From Halorubrum amylolyticum (GTDB lineage: Archaea > Halobacteriota > Halobacteria > Halobacteriales > Haloferacaceae), in contig NZ_SDJP01000014.1 of NCBI RefSeq assembly GCF_004114995.1, forward strand, positions 1-64,000: a DNA stretch of 64,000 nt, written 5' to 3'. Below are positions 34,552-43,666 of this stretch, piece after piece; the stretch's first letter is position 1, and each line of letters begins with the position of its first letter. The translations under genes were made by a program, and so were the position numbers. Under the pieces are notes generated by a model. It did not search any database. It was not told the DNA's origin and saw only the letters and a program-made list of their open reading frames with translations.

Positions 34552-34582
34552 TCATCCCGGTTTCGTCGTCACTCTCACTCGC

Positions 34583-37312
34583 ATGGTGGACATGAACCGC
34601 CGAGGGTTGATGCGTGCGTCAGTCGCCGCCGCGCTGGGTGCCAGCGTCGCGGGCGTAGCGAGTGCGGAGGAGGTATCGGAGTCAGACACGCCGGGGGCGC
34701 CGGGCGTCCGAGGGGATCTGAAGCGATTCTCGACGACCGCGTTCGGCGCGGAGGTGACGGGACCGTTCGTGTTCGAGGACGGATCGCTTCTGTACAGCTT
34801 ACAACACCCCGAGGGAGGGAACCCCGAGCCGTTCGGGCGCGCGGCGGTGGGGTACGTCAGCGGCTTCCAGTTCGAGTTCGACGGGAGCAACGACGACTTC
34901 CAAGAGATCGGTGTCCCGGACACCGAGGAGAAACAGCGACAGGTCCGCTCCGCGGCCGGCGACTACGAGGTGCTCGTACAGGGACGAGAACCGATCAACG
35001 GGGGCGAGGAGCGCCTAGGGGTTCCCCAGACGCCGGACGGCACCGACATCACGACCGAGAACTTCGCCGGCGCGAAGGGCGGTGCCGGGCAGGGCCCGGA
35101 CTGCAACCAGTTCGTCCCGACGAACGAGGACGGGACCGAGGGCTATCTGTTCACCAACTGGGAGAACGTTCCGGGGAGCATCTCGCGCGTGCCGCTGAGT
35201 CAGGACGAAAACGGCGGCTGGAACGCGGACCCCGACTCGGCGATCAACCTCGTCAACACGGAGCCACGGTGGCACCGAGTGTCATCAGCGGTCCCCACAG
35301 GCTCGGCGATCAACCTCGTCAACACGGAGCCGTTCCGTGAGATCGGCGGAACACGGACCAACTGCTACGGTGATCTCAGCCCCTGGGGGACCATGATCTC
35401 CGCCGAAGAGAACTACGGTCACCCGCGACTCCACCTCCGAGCGACGGCGGGTGACATCGTGGAGGCCGGGAGCGGCGAGGGGCTACTCGGCGGCTGTCAG
35501 TTCTGGAACCGACCGAACCCGACCGGAATCGTTGACGCCATCAACACGTACGCGGAGAACGGCGACATCGCCGAGGCGTGGGCCCCGCAGGGGGCTTGGT
35601 CGGAACTCGGCGTCGAGGCGCTCGCGTATCACCTCGGCGCGAACCCCGTCGACGAGGCCGGCGATAACAACCTCGCGACGACGCCGATCGCCGACGTGTA
35701 CCCGAACCCGTACCGGTACGGGTACTTCGTCGACATCCGCGACCCGGCGGGCGACCCGCCGAACCCGATCAAGTACTGGGTGATGGGTCGCGCCGCGTGG
35801 GAAGCGCCGGACATCCAAGGCGACCGCAAAACCGTCTACGGCTGTTCGGACGGCGACAGCAAGGGTATCTACAAGTTCGTCGCCGACGAGCCGATCGACG
35901 AGTACGACGACACCGGCGACATCGCGGGGACGCTGTTCGCCCCGAAGATCACCAACGACGCCGCCGACGCCTCGGAAGCCGGTGAGCGGAACTCCCCCGC
36001 CCAGACGCCGCTCGAAGTCGAGTGGCTCCCGCTCGGGAGCGCCACCAACGGCGAGGTCGAGTCGTGGATCGCCGAGTACGACGACGTGACGCAGGCCGAC
36101 TACCTGGAGACCCACGCCGACACCGACTGGCAGACTGACCCGACCGCCGCCGTCCGGGAGGCCGACATCGAGGTCATCCACAACGGGAACCGGAGTTACA
36201 TCACCAGCGAGGAGATCGTCGAGTGGGCGACCCAGTACGAGGAGAACGGTCCGGAGGGCGTCGACGAGGATCTCCGTCGCGTCCCCTTCTTAGAGACGCG
36301 CGCGGCGGCCAAGGAGATCGGCGCTTCGATCGAGTTCAACAAAGCCGAGGGGGTCGACAGCGTGGACGACTCCGAGCCCGGCGACTTCGTCTACTTCGGC
36401 ATCTCCGAGTTCAACGACGGGCTCGCCGACGAGGAGGGCGACGTGCAGCTCGATCGCGTCGACGGCGGGATCGTCTACCGCGCCGAGCTGGAGCCGGACT
36501 ACGACGTCTCGACGCTCGAACCGGTGATCGCCGGCCCGGACTTCACCGATTCGCCCGAGGACGCGGACGACGCGCTCCGCAACATCGACAACGTGTACAC
36601 GATGCGCGACGGACGCGTGCTCTGCTGTGAGGACGGGTTCGGCGGCCCCGCCCGGTCGTACCCGAACGACGGGCTCTACGTCTTCCAGCCGAACGTCCGC
36701 CTCGACGTCAGCTCCGTCGCGGTCGGTCAAGGGGGCGCCGTCGAGGCCGAGGTCGTCGCACGGAACATCCCCGAGGGCATCGCCGGCGGCGAGTTCACCG
36801 TGAGCGTCGCCGACCCCGAGGTCGTCGGGATCACGAGCGCGAGCTACCCCGATTCGGTCGGCCTCTCGGAGCCGCCGACCATCACGGACGACGGCGCGAC
36901 GGCCTCGTTCCGGTTCGCCGACATCGACGACTCGCTGGAGCCGGCGGACACCGACTTCACGCTGGCGACGCTCTCGCTCACCGGGCGCGGCGCCGGAGTC
37001 ACCGACATCGACACCGCGGGAGCGCTCGACGACGACGACGGCGGGCCGGTCGATGTCGAAGCGCGCTCGGGGCTCGCGATCACCGGCCCCGCGAACATCG
37101 GCTCCGGCGGCGGCTCTCCGACGGACCCCGACGGAGACGGCCGCTACGAGGATGTCAACGGCAACGGCCGCGTCGACTACGCGGACATCGAACTGCTGTT
37201 CGAGAACCTCGAAAGCGACAGTGTCACGTCCAACGCGCGGGCGTTCGACTTCAACCAGAACGACCGGCTCGACTTCGACGACGTGGTGAACCTCTACGCG
37301 GAGGTCAACTAG
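34583..37312 (+). CDS. Secreted PhoX-type phosphatase with cohesin-like and dockerin modules
   Basis: A 909-residue Tat-exported protein. MVDMNRRGLMRASVAAALGA is a Tat signal, cleaved near ASA before residue 30. Residues about 40-715 are a PhoX/DUF839 phosphatase: FVPTNEDGTEGYLFTNWEN, INLVNTEP, GGTRTNCYGDLSPWGTMISA, EENYGH, and VYGCSDGDSKGIYKFVADEP. Residues about 715-840 look like a cohesin beta-sandwich (LDVSSVAVGQGGAVEAEVVA). The last 60 carry two Ca2+ loops of a dockerin (DVNGNGRVDYADIELLF and DFNQNDRLDFDDVVNLY). A 66-base in-frame duplication adds 22 residues in the phosphatase part. The next gene encodes an anchored cohesin, which could hold this enzyme at the cell surface. Confidence 0.88.
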   Translation: MVDMNRRGLMRASVAAALGASVAGVASAEEVSESDTPGAPGVRGDLKRFSTTAFGAEVTGPFVFEDGSLLYSLQHPEGGNPEPFGRAAVGYVSGFQFEFDGSNDDFQEIGVPDTEEKQRQVRSAAGDYEVLVQGREPINGGEERLGVPQTPDGTDITTENFAGAKGGAGQGPDCNQFVPTNEDGTEGYLFTNWENVPGSISRVPLSQDENGGWNADPDSAINLVNTEPRWHRVSSAVPTGSAINLVNTEPFREIGGTRTNCYGDLSPWGTMISAEENYGHPRLHLRATAGDIVEAGSGEGLLGGCQFWNRPNPTGIVDAINTYAENGDIAEAWAPQGAWSELGVEALAYHLGANPVDEAGDNNLATTPIADVYPNPYRYGYFVDIRDPAGDPPNPIKYWVMGRAAWEAPDIQGDRKTVYGCSDGDSKGIYKFVADEPIDEYDDTGDIAGTLFAPKITNDAADASEAGERNSPAQTPLEVEWLPLGSATNGEVESWIAEYDDVTQADYLETHADTDWQTDPTAAVREADIEVIHNGNRSYITSEEIVEWATQYEENGPEGVDEDLRRVPFLETRAAAKEIGASIEFNKAEGVDSVDDSEPGDFVYFGISEFNDGLADEEGDVQLDRVDGGIVYRAELEPDYDVSTLEPVIAGPDFTDSPEDADDALRNIDNVYTMRDGRVLCCEDGFGGPARSYPNDGLYVFQPNVRLDVSSVAVGQGGAVEAEVVARNIPEGIAGGEFTVSVADPEVVGITSASYPDSVGLSEPPTITDDGATASFRFADIDDSLEPADTDFTLATLSLTGRGAGVTDIDTAGALDDDDGGPVDVEARSGLAITGPANIGSGGGSPTDPDGDGRYEDVNGNGRVDYADIELLFENLESDSVTSNARAFDFNQNDRLDFDDVVNLYAEVN
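35236..35331 (+). repeat. In-frame 30-bp direct repeat with 36-bp filler inside the PhoX gene
   Basis: CTCGGCGATCAACCTCGTCA and the following 10 bases occur at 35236-35265 and again at 35302-35331, 66 bases apart. The copies encode SAINLVNTEP twice, and the filler encodes RWHRVSSAVPTG. The family text needs only one copy, so 22 residues have been inserted next to the active-site strand. Confidence 0.9.
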
Positions 37313-37427
37313 TCGGACCGACGCGCTCCCGCGGATCGCTTCGGTCCCCGCCTCGATCGGCTCGGCTCTGCTCCACACCCGGGGCCGCTTCGCGCCCCTC
37401 TCTGAGACACCCATCCCATACACACCA

Positions 37428-38123
37428 ATGACGAAACGCACCCAGACGCGCTCCGAATCCCCCGAAACGCCCCTTCGCCCGACGTCGACGACCCTCGTGG
37501 TCGCCCTCGCCGCGCTCGCGCTCCTCACCGCGGGAGCCGGACTCGCGGCGGCTCAAACCGACGGCCCGGCGGTCAGCGTGACCGACGCGGAACTCTCCGC
37601 GTCCGGCACCGCCACGGTCGACGTGGTTCTCACGACGGCGCCGAACGGCCTCGCGGGGTACAACATCGATCTGACCGTCGCCGACCCGGACGTGGCGCAC
37701 ATCGAGTCCGCGAGCTATCCCGACCGGTTCGATCTCACGACCGATCCCGCGATCGGCGACGAGGGGCGAACCGTCACGCTCGAAGCGGCCGACATGGGGT
37801 CGACGATCGATCCCGGGGCGTCGGACGTGACCCTCGCGACGGTCGAGATCGCCGGCGACGCGCCGGGCGAAGCCGAACTGACCGTCGAACCCCGCCAGGT
37901 CGATTCCAACGACGGGGACCGAATCCAGCCGACGACGCAGGTCGGGACACTGACCGTCGGTCAGGCGTCGTCGTCGCCCGACACGGAGAGCGCGGACGCG
38001 GCCTCGACGAGCCCGGTCGACGAGTTCGGCGGGACCGATGGCGGCCTCGCGGTCGGGCTCGTCGTCTTGCTCGGCGCAATCGCCGTGTCGGCGGCCTTCC
38101 TCGTCGCGCGCCGCCGCTCGTAG
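37428..38123 (+). CDS. Cohesin-domain protein with C-terminal membrane anchor
   Basis: A 231-residue exported protein. A signal helix (TTLVVALAALALLTAGAGLA) ends near AAQ45. Residues 48-180 form a single cohesin-like beta-sandwich: VSVTDAELSASGTATVDVVL, LAGYNIDLTVADPDVAHIES, and VTLATVEIAGDAPGEAELTV. A Ser/Thr/Asp-rich linker leads to the anchor GLAVGLVVLLGAIAVSAAFL with an Arg tail. Cohesins bind dockerins in Ca2+-dependent pairs, and the only dockerin in the window is on the PhoX protein 115 bases upstream. A cell-surface tether for that phosphatase is inferred from order and domains. Confidence 0.85.
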   Translation: MTKRTQTRSESPETPLRPTSTTLVVALAALALLTAGAGLAAAQTDGPAVSVTDAELSASGTATVDVVLTTAPNGLAGYNIDLTVADPDVAHIESASYPDRFDLTTDPAIGDEGRTVTLEAADMGSTIDPGASDVTLATVEIAGDAPGEAELTVEPRQVDSNDGDRIQPTTQVGTLTVGQASSSPDTESADAASTSPVDEFGGTDGGLAVGLVVLLGAIAVSAAFLVARRRS

Positions 38124-38183
38124 CGTTCCCCTCGACTGCGATGATCGGCCCGCAGCCGACGCGAAGCAACCATCAGACCCACG

Positions 38184-38702
38184 ATGTCAAAGACGAACCA
38201 CGCACCCACTGACGCATCGACGGACAGCGACGTATCGACGGATAGCGGCACACCGGAAGACGGCGACACACCAGCGAACGGTGACGCCCCGGCAGACGAG
38301 GCCGGATCGATACACGCCGCCTACGCCTTCGGTGTGCGAATCCGCGAGGAGGCGTCTCCGGACGGCGATCCGATCTACCGGTTCGAGGCCCCGCACCACG
38401 AGGGAATCACGTTCGACGACCCCGACACCGCGGAGCTGTACGCCGACGTGTACTTCGACGTGAACGGGTTTCAGGAGGCCGGCACCGGCGACCGGGGCGT
38501 CCCGCCGGCGATCATCCAAGCCGGCCGTGACACGCTCGTCGGCTACCTTCTCACGCAACCGGACACGGATCGGTACTGGATTGCCTCGTACTACGGCGAG
38601 AAGATCGAGAAGATCGACCGTTACGTCGCCCGCGTTCGGAAGCGCGCGCGGCTGATACGCGAGCGAGCCACGGAGCGCGGCGTGGCGGAAAGCAAGGGCT
38701 GA
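38184..38702 (+). CDS. Haloarchaeal protein of unknown function with acidic N-terminus
   Basis: A 172-residue protein. The first 45 residues are Thr/Asp-rich and made of repeats (DASTDSD, DVSTDSG, DTPANGD). A folded domain follows (AYAFGVRIREEASPDGDPIY, FEAPHHEGITFDDPDTAELY). A basic helical end (GEKIEKIDRYVARVRKRARL) could bind nucleic acid. No family is recognised. It follows the cohesin gene by 60 bases on the same strand, so co-transcription is possible. Confidence 0.65.
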   Translation: MSKTNHAPTDASTDSDVSTDSGTPEDGDTPANGDAPADEAGSIHAAYAFGVRIREEASPDGDPIYRFEAPHHEGITFDDPDTAELYADVYFDVNGFQEAGTGDRGVPPAIIQAGRDTLVGYLLTQPDTDRYWIASYYGEKIEKIDRYVARVRKRARLIRERATERGVAESKG

Positions 38703-38804
38703 GACCCGACGGCCTTCCGCGGCCCGGATGCATTTTCACCGCCCGCCGATCGGCGAGGTCGGTGTCCCGGTGAGACGCCCCGGTTCGGTTCGGGCCCATC
38801 GACC

Positions 38805-39191
38805 TCAGTGTTCGACGAACTCCACGAGCACGCCGCCCGTCGAGCCCGGGTGCAAAAAGGCGACCTCGTGGCCCCACGCCCCCGGACGCGGCTCCTCGTC
38901 GACGAGATCGACCCCGAGGTCTCGAGCGCGGTCGAGCGCGGCCGAGAGGTCGTCGGTCGCGAGCGCAACGTGGTGGATCCCCGGCCCCTCGCGGTCGAGG
39001 TAGTCGGCGATCGCGCCGCCCGCGGTCGGTTCGAGCAGTTCGACGTAGCCCCCGTCGTCGAGTTCAAGGAAAGCGGCGTGCATCCCGTCGAACGTCTCCT
39101 CGTGGGCGATCGGGGCGTCGAGCAGGCCGTCGAACAGGTCGGCGAGGTCGGCGGCGTCGCGCGTCGCGACGCCGACGTGGTCGAATCGCAT
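38805..39191 (-). CDS. mce: Methylmalonyl-CoA epimerase
   Basis: A 128-residue VOC-fold enzyme that interconverts (R)- and (S)-methylmalonyl-CoA. MRFDHVGVATRDAADLADLF starts the first module, with a metal His at position 5. IHHVALATDDLSAALDRARD starts the second with another His, and VLVEFVEH ends it with the Glu ligand. The methylmalonyl-CoA mutase large subunit is 1.3 kb away on the same strand, which supports the call. The start at 39191 is chosen because upstream in-frame sequence is unlike the family. Confidence 0.92.
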   Translation of the reverse strand: MRFDHVGVATRDAADLADLFDGLLDAPIAHEETFDGMHAAFLELDDGGYVELLEPTAGGAIADYLDREGPGIHHVALATDDLSAALDRARDLGVDLVDEEPRPGAWGHEVAFLHPGSTGGVLVEFVEH

Positions 39192-39311
39192 GCGTCCCGG
39201 ATCGACCGCCGTCGACTTATAACGCCCGAGCGGGAGTCGATTCCCCCACTTCCCCACCGGGATCCAAAGGTTTGGATGCGTCCCGTGAGTAGCCGAGAGA
39301 GACCCACACCA

Positions 39312-40115
39312 GTGAGCGACTCACAGACTGACACCGCGACGGAGCAGATGACCTCGCGGAGCATCCTCGACTCGCTGCTCGAGAGCGGGCTCCACGAGAT
39401 GAACCGGGAGCGTTCCGGACTGTTGCTCTCGGGGCTGTCGGCGGGGCTCGACATCGGGTTCGGCCCGCTGATGATGGCGGTCGTGTTGACCCTTTCGCCG
39501 GCGGGATTCGGCGACCTCGCGACCGAGCTGCTGTTGGCGAGCGTCTACTCCATCGGCTTCATGTTCGTGATCTTGGGCCGATCGGAGCTGTTCACCGAGC
39601 ACACGACGCTGGCGGTGATCCCGGTCCTCGACAGACAGGCCTCGATCCGCGATCTGGGCCGGCTCTGGGGGCTGGTGTACGTCGGGAACCTCGTCGGCGG
39701 CCTGCTGTTCACGCTGCTCGTGATCCTGCTGATGCCGGGGCTCGGCGTCGTCGACCCCCAGTCGTTCGAGACGATCGCGTTGAAGCTCGTCAACCACGAC
39801 CTCCCGTGGCTGTTCGTCGGCGGCGTCTTCGCCGGGTGGCTGATGGGGCTTCTGGCGTGGCTCGTGACGGCGGCGCGAGACACGACGAGCCGGATCCTCC
39901 TCGTGTTGATCGTCGCCGGAACGATCGGCCTCCTCCACCTCCCGCACTCGATCGCTGGCAACGTCGAAGTGTTGTTCGGGCTGTTCGTCTCGCCCGCGAT
40001 CACCGTGATCGACTACGTCGGCTTCCTGGTGCTGGCGACGCTCGGCAACGCCTTCGGCGGCGCGGTGTTCGTCGCGCTGCTGAAGTACGGGCACGTCGTC
40101 CGCGGCGCGAACTGA
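39312..40115 (+). CDS. Formate/nitrite transporter-family channel (FocA/NirC-like)
   Basis: About 267 residues from a GTG (VSDSQTDTATEQ); an ATG at 39276 could add 12 residues. Six membrane helices are visible, including GLLLSGLSAGLDIGFGPLMM, LWGLVYVGNLVGGLLFTLLV and AITVIDYVGFLVLATLGNAF. The GNAFGGAVFVALLKY end and LGRSELFTEH loop are family marks. Members pass small anions such as formate, nitrite or hydrosulfide. The substrate is not decided and no partner enzyme is next to it. Confidence 0.87.
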   Translation: MSDSQTDTATEQMTSRSILDSLLESGLHEMNRERSGLLLSGLSAGLDIGFGPLMMAVVLTLSPAGFGDLATELLLASVYSIGFMFVILGRSELFTEHTTLAVIPVLDRQASIRDLGRLWGLVYVGNLVGGLLFTLLVILLMPGLGVVDPQSFETIALKLVNHDLPWLFVGGVFAGWLMGLLAWLVTAARDTTSRILLVLIVAGTIGLLHLPHSIAGNVEVLFGLFVSPAITVIDYVGFLVLATLGNAFGGAVFVALLKYGHVVRGAN

Positions 40116-40130
40116 GAGGTTCTCGTCGAT

Positions 40131-40139
40131 AGTTAAGTG
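40131..40139 (+). promoter_or_regulatory. TATA-like element of the YbjQ gene
   Basis: AGTTAAGTG, centred about 28 bases before the ATG at 40163, the leaderless spacing seen elsewhere in the window. Confidence 0.45.
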
Positions 40140-40162
40140 ATCTCCCCCTGAAACGGGGCGAT

Positions 40163-40477
40163 ATGGACCTCTCCAACACGGATTCGATCGCCGGCGAGGA
40201 AGTGGTCGAGACGCTCGGGCTCGTCCGCGGGAACACGGTCCGCGCCCGCAACGTCGGCCGCGACATCACGCAGGGACTCCGCAACCTCGCGGGCGGCGAG
40301 CTGAAAGGGTACTCCGAACTGATGACCGACGCCCGCGATCAGGCGCAAGAGCGCATGATCGAGGAGGCGGAGGCACTCGGAGCGGACGGCGTGGTCAACG
40401 TCCGGTTCACGACCTCCTCGATCGCCGACAGCGGCGCCGAAATCCTCGCGTACGGGACCGCGGTGCGGCTGCGGTAG
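40163..40477 (+). CDS. YbjQ/UPF0145-family heavy-metal-binding-type protein
   Basis: A 104-residue protein with the YbjQ fold. LGLVRGNTVRARNVGRDITQ, GGELKGYSELMTDARDQAQE and LGADGVVNVRFTTSSI are the typical blocks. Such proteins form pentamers with a possible metal or small-ligand pocket; the biological role is unknown. The usual Cys residues of metal-binding relatives are absent here. It follows the channel gene by 48 bases. Confidence 0.88.
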   Translation: MDLSNTDSIAGEEVVETLGLVRGNTVRARNVGRDITQGLRNLAGGELKGYSELMTDARDQAQERMIEEAEALGADGVVNVRFTTSSIADSGAEILAYGTAVRLR

Positions 40478-40510
40478 CGGGGCCAACGCCCGGTGACGCG
40501 TCGACCCGAC

Positions 40511-42187
40511 CTACCTCCCCGGCTTGTACTCCCCGAACTCGTCGCGGAGCACGTCGGAGACCTCTTGCACCGTCGCGTACGCCTTCACGGCGTCGACGAT
40601 GTGCGGCATGACGTTCTCGGAGCCTCGGGCCGCGTCCCGGAGCGCCGCCAGCGCGTCGTCGACCGCGTCGCCGTCGCGGTCGGCCTTCACCGCTTCGAGG
40701 CGCTCGCGCTGGTTCCGCTCCTGTTCCGGGTCGACCTCCTCTAAGTCCATCTCCGGCTCCTCGTCCACCGCGTACTCGTTGACGCCGACGATGACGCGCT
40801 CGCCGTCCTCGATCTCGCGCTGGCGCTCGAAGGCCACGTCCTGGATCTGCCGCTGGACCCACTGGCTCTTGACGGCCTCCAGCATGCCGCCGCGGCGGTC
40901 GACCTCTTCGATGATCTCGAAGGCGTCCTCCTCGATCCCGTCGGTGAGGTTCTCGACGTAGTACGACCCCGCGAGCGGGTCGATCGTGTCGGCGGCGCCC
41001 GACTCGTGGGCGAGGATCTGCTGGGTGCGGAGCGCGGTGCGGACCGACTTCTCCGTCGGGAGCGCCAGCGCCTCGTCTTTCCCGTTGGTGTGGAGGCTCT
41101 GGGTGCCGCCGAGCACCGCCGCGAGCGCTTGGTACGACACCCTGACGACGTTGTTCTCGATCTGCTGGGCGGTCAGGGTGGAGCCGCCGGTCTGGGTGTG
41201 GAACTTGAGTTGTTTCGATTTGGGATTTTGTGCATCAAATCGCTCCTCCATGATCTGCGCCCACATCCGGCGGGCGGCGCGGAACTTCGCGGCCTCCTCG
41301 AAGATGTTGTTGTGGGCGTTGAAGAAAAAGGAGAGCTGCGGGGCGAACTCGTCGACGTCGAGCCCGGCGTCGATCGCGGCCTGCACGTACTCGATCCCGT
41401 TGCCGAGCGTGAACGCGACCTCCTGGGCCGCCGTCGAGCCCGCCTCGCGGATGTGGTACCCCGAGATGGAGATGGTGTTGAAGTTGGGGGTCTCGGCGGC
41501 GCAGAAGTCGAAGATATCCGTGATGAGCCGCATCGAGGGCTCGGGCGGGTAGATGTAGAGGTTCCGCGCGACGTACTCCTTCATGATGTCGTTCTGGATC
41601 GTCCCGCGGAGCTGCTCTCTGGGGACTCCCTGTTCGTCCCCCATCGCGACGTACATCGCGAGGAGGACGGCGGCGGGGGCGTTGATCGTCATCGACGTGG
41701 ACACCTCGTCGAGGGGGATCCCGTCGAAGACGGTCTCGAAGTCGTCCAAGGTGTCGATGGCGACGCCAGAGCGCCCCACCTCGCCCTCGGCCATCGCGGC
41801 GTCGGAGTCGTACCCCATCTGCGTCGGGAGGTCGAACGCCATCGAGAGCCCGGAGGATCCCTGATCGATGAGGTAGTTGAACCGCTCGTTCGTCTCCGCG
41901 GCGGTGCCCATCCCCGCGTACTGACGCATCGTCCAGAGCCGCCCGCGGTGCATCGTCGAGTAGACGCCGCGCGTGTACGGCTCCTCGCCCGGAAATCCGG
42001 CGTCCTCGCGGTAGTCGTGGTCGCCCACGTCGGCGGGCGTGTACAGCGGGTCGACCTCCTGTCCGCCCGTGTCCGTGGTGAACGACTCCGTGCGTTCCCC
42101 GAACCGGTCCACCGTCTCGCCGTAGGTCCCCTCCTCCCACGACTCCTTGGCGTCCCGGATCGCGTCCAGTTCCGCAGGATCGTACAT
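40511..42187 (-). CDS. Methylmalonyl-CoA mutase, large (catalytic) subunit
   Basis: A 558-residue catalytic chain of the B12-dependent mutase that makes succinyl-CoA from methylmalonyl-Co[58 protein letters not shown] and [20 protein letters not shown] are diagnostic. The C-terminal B12-binding domain is missing, as in archaea, where a separate small subunit supplies it; that gene is not in the window. The start [12 protein letters not shown] at 42187 is preceded by a TATA-like stretch near 42211-42224. A strikingly AT-rich patch lies at 41201-41243. Confidence 0.93.
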   Translation of the reverse strand: MYDPAELDAIRDAKESWEEGTYGETVDRFGERTESFTTDTGGQEVDPLYTPADVGDHDYREDAGFPGEEPYTRGVYSTMHRGRLWTMRQYAGMGTAAETNERFNYLIDQGSSGLSMAFDLPTQMGYDSDAAMAEGEVGRSGVAIDTLDDFETVFDGIPLDEVSTSMTINAPAAVLLAMYVAMGDEQGVPREQLRGTIQNDIMKEYVARNLYIYPPEPSMRLITDIFDFCAAETPNFNTISISGYHIREAGSTAAQEVAFTLGNGIEYVQAAIDAGLDVDEFAPQLSFFFNAHNNIFEEAAKFRAARRMWAQIMEERFDAQNPKSKQLKFHTQTGGSTLTAQQIENNVVRVSYQALAAVLGGTQSLHTNGKDEALALPTEKSVRTALRTQQILAHESGAADTIDPLAGSYYVENLTDGIEEDAFEIIEEVDRRGGMLEAVKSQWVQRQIQDVAFERQREIEDGERVIVGVNEYAVDEEPEMDLEEVDPEQERNQRERLEAVKADRDGDAVDDALAALRDAARGSENVMPHIVDAVKAYATVQEVSDVLRDEFGEYKPGR

Positions 42188-42321
42188 TACTAAACGGGTC
42201 GCGCGAGCGCGACTTAACACTTTTCGGGGGCGTGATTCACGTCGCTCGCCTCGATCCGTCTCAAACGCCCCGGACCCCCGCCGACGGTCGGTTTCAAGTG
42301 CCGTCCGGTCGAACGCGGGGC

Positions 42322-42987
42322 ATGGACGTTCTCCCCGACGCCACCGAGCGCTTCCTCGCCGCGACGGCGCCCGAGCACACCGCGACGCAGGCGGAGATGG
42401 CCGCCCTCGCGGACGACTGGGGCTTTCCCATCATCGGGCCGGAGGCGGGCGCGGTCCTCCGGCTGCTCGCCCGCCTGACCGACGCGGAGCGCGTCTTCGA
42501 GTTCGGCTCCGGCTTCGGCTACTCCGCGACGTGGTTCCTGCGCGGCGGCGCCGACGCCGTGGTCTGCACCGAGTTCGACGAGGAGGAGGCGAAACGCGGC
42601 GTTCAGTTCGCCGCCGACGGCGGCTACGCCGACAGCGTCACCTTCGAAGTCGGCGACGCGATGGAGACGGTCGAGCGCTACGACGGCCCCTTCGACATCG
42701 TCCTCGTGGACCACCAGAAGAGCCGGTACGCCGAGGCCTACCGCACGGTCCTCCCGAAGGTCCGGACGGGGGGCGTGATCGTCGCCGACAACATCACAAG
42801 GGGACCGATCGACTTCGGCGACCTCGTCGCGCACTTCGAGGACGGCGCGCCGCTGCCCGACCCCGAGGTCGACGGGGAGACCCGGGGGATCGGCGAGTAC
42901 GTCGGCACCGTGCGCTCCGACGACGCGGTCGAGACCGCGATCCTGCCCGTCGGCTCCGGGATCGCGGTGTCGACGAAGGTGAAGTGA
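42322..42987 (+). CDS. Class I SAM-dependent O-methyltransferase
   Basis: A 221-residue methyltransferase of the COMT-like family. [20 protein letters not shown] is the SAM-binding motif [17 protein letters not shown] motif II, and [16 protein letters not shown] with [12 protein letters not shown] follow. The Asp and Asn positions for metal binding are kept. The acceptor substrate is unknown. The start [11 protein letters not shown] at 42322 fits the family; the in-frame ATG at 42232 adds unrelated sequence. It is divergent from the mutase gene. Confidence 0.87.
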   Translation: MDVLPDATERFLAATAPEHTATQAEMAALADDWGFPIIGPEAGAVLRLLARLTDAERVFEFGSGFGYSATWFLRGGADAVVCTEFDEEEAKRGVQFAADGGYADSVTFEVGDAMETVERYDGPFDIVLVDHQKSRYAEAYRTVLPKVRTGGVIVADNITRGPIDFGDLVAHFEDGAPLPDPEVDGETRGIGEYVGTVRSDDAVETAILPVGSGIAVSTKVK

Positions 42988-43008
42988 GGACGCGGTCGAT
43001 CGCCCCGA

Positions 43009-43287
43009 TCAGTCGAACGGGTACCGCGCGGTCGACCCGCACTCGCGACACCGGACGACGACCCGCCCGGGGCGGAGCCGGACGCGGCTCGTCTTCCCCG
43101 GGCGGAGATAGACGCCGCAGTCGTCGCAGGTCTTCCGGGAGAACTCGGCGGGGACGCCGGAGCGGTTCCGCTCCGCGATCCGGCGCGCGAGCGCGACGTA
43201 CTCCCGCGCGCGGTCGTACTCGTCGTCGACGACGGCCTCGCAGGCGAGCGCGAACAGCCGGTCGATCCGTTCCGACGGAACCCCCAT
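43009..43287 (-). CDS. rnp4: Ribonuclease P protein component 4 (Rpp21/Rpr2)
   Basis: A 92-residue subunit of archaeal RNase P, which trims the 5' end of pre-tRNA. An N-terminal helical part (PSERIDRLFALACEAVVDDE) is followed by YDRAREYVALARRIAERNRS. A zinc ribbon with CDDCGVYLRPGKTSRVRLRP and VVRCRECGST completes it. The start MGVPSERI at 43287 is preferred over an earlier Met 13 codons upstream. It is convergent with the methyltransferase gene. Confidence 0.9.
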   Translation of the reverse strand: MGVPSERIDRLFALACEAVVDDEYDRAREYVALARRIAERNRSGVPAEFSRKTCDDCGVYLRPGKTSRVRLRPGRVVVRCRECGSTARYPFD

Positions 43288-43420
43288 ACCTCGTCGGGCG
43301 TGACGGACCGGCAAAGTCGTTGCCATCGACGGTGGCCGCCAGATCGCCGCCTCCCCGTCGCCCGGCGCTCAACCCCTCTCGCCGATCCACCGCTCCAACC
43401 GCGCCAGCCAACCCGCACGC

Positions 43421-43429
43421 TTTTTTAGC
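43421..43429 (+). promoter_or_regulatory. TATA element of the Trm112-like gene
   Basis: TTTTTTAGC, centred about 26 bases before the ATG at 43451; leaderless spacing. Confidence 0.55.
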
Positions 43430-43450
43430 TGTCCGCGCGAACGACGCGGC

Positions 43451-43645
43451 ATGAAGGAATCCCTGATGGACGTGATCTGCTGCCCGCTCGACAAGGCCGA
43501 TCTGGAACTCGACGTCGACGAGCGGGACGGCGAGGAGATCCTCGCGGGGACGCTCACGTGCACGGAGTGCGGCGAGGGCTACCAGATCGAGGACGGCATC
43601 CCAAACCTCCTCCCGCCGGACATGCGCGAGGAGGCGGCGGCGTAG
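43451..43645 (+). CDS. Trm112-like methyltransferase activator
   Basis: A 64-residue protein of the Trm112/UPF0434 family. MKESLMDVICCPLDKADLEL and LTCTECGEGYQIEDGIPNLL are the family blocks; the Cys in CCP and CTEC can bind zinc. Trm112 binds and stabilises several tRNA, rRNA and protein methyltransferases. No partner enzyme is adjacent, although an O-methyltransferase gene lies 460 bases upstream. Confidence 0.92.
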   Translation: MKESLMDVICCPLDKADLELDVDERDGEEILAGTLTCTECGEGYQIEDGIPNLLPPDMREEAAA

Positions 43646-43666
43646 GACGCGTCACCTTCCAAATCC

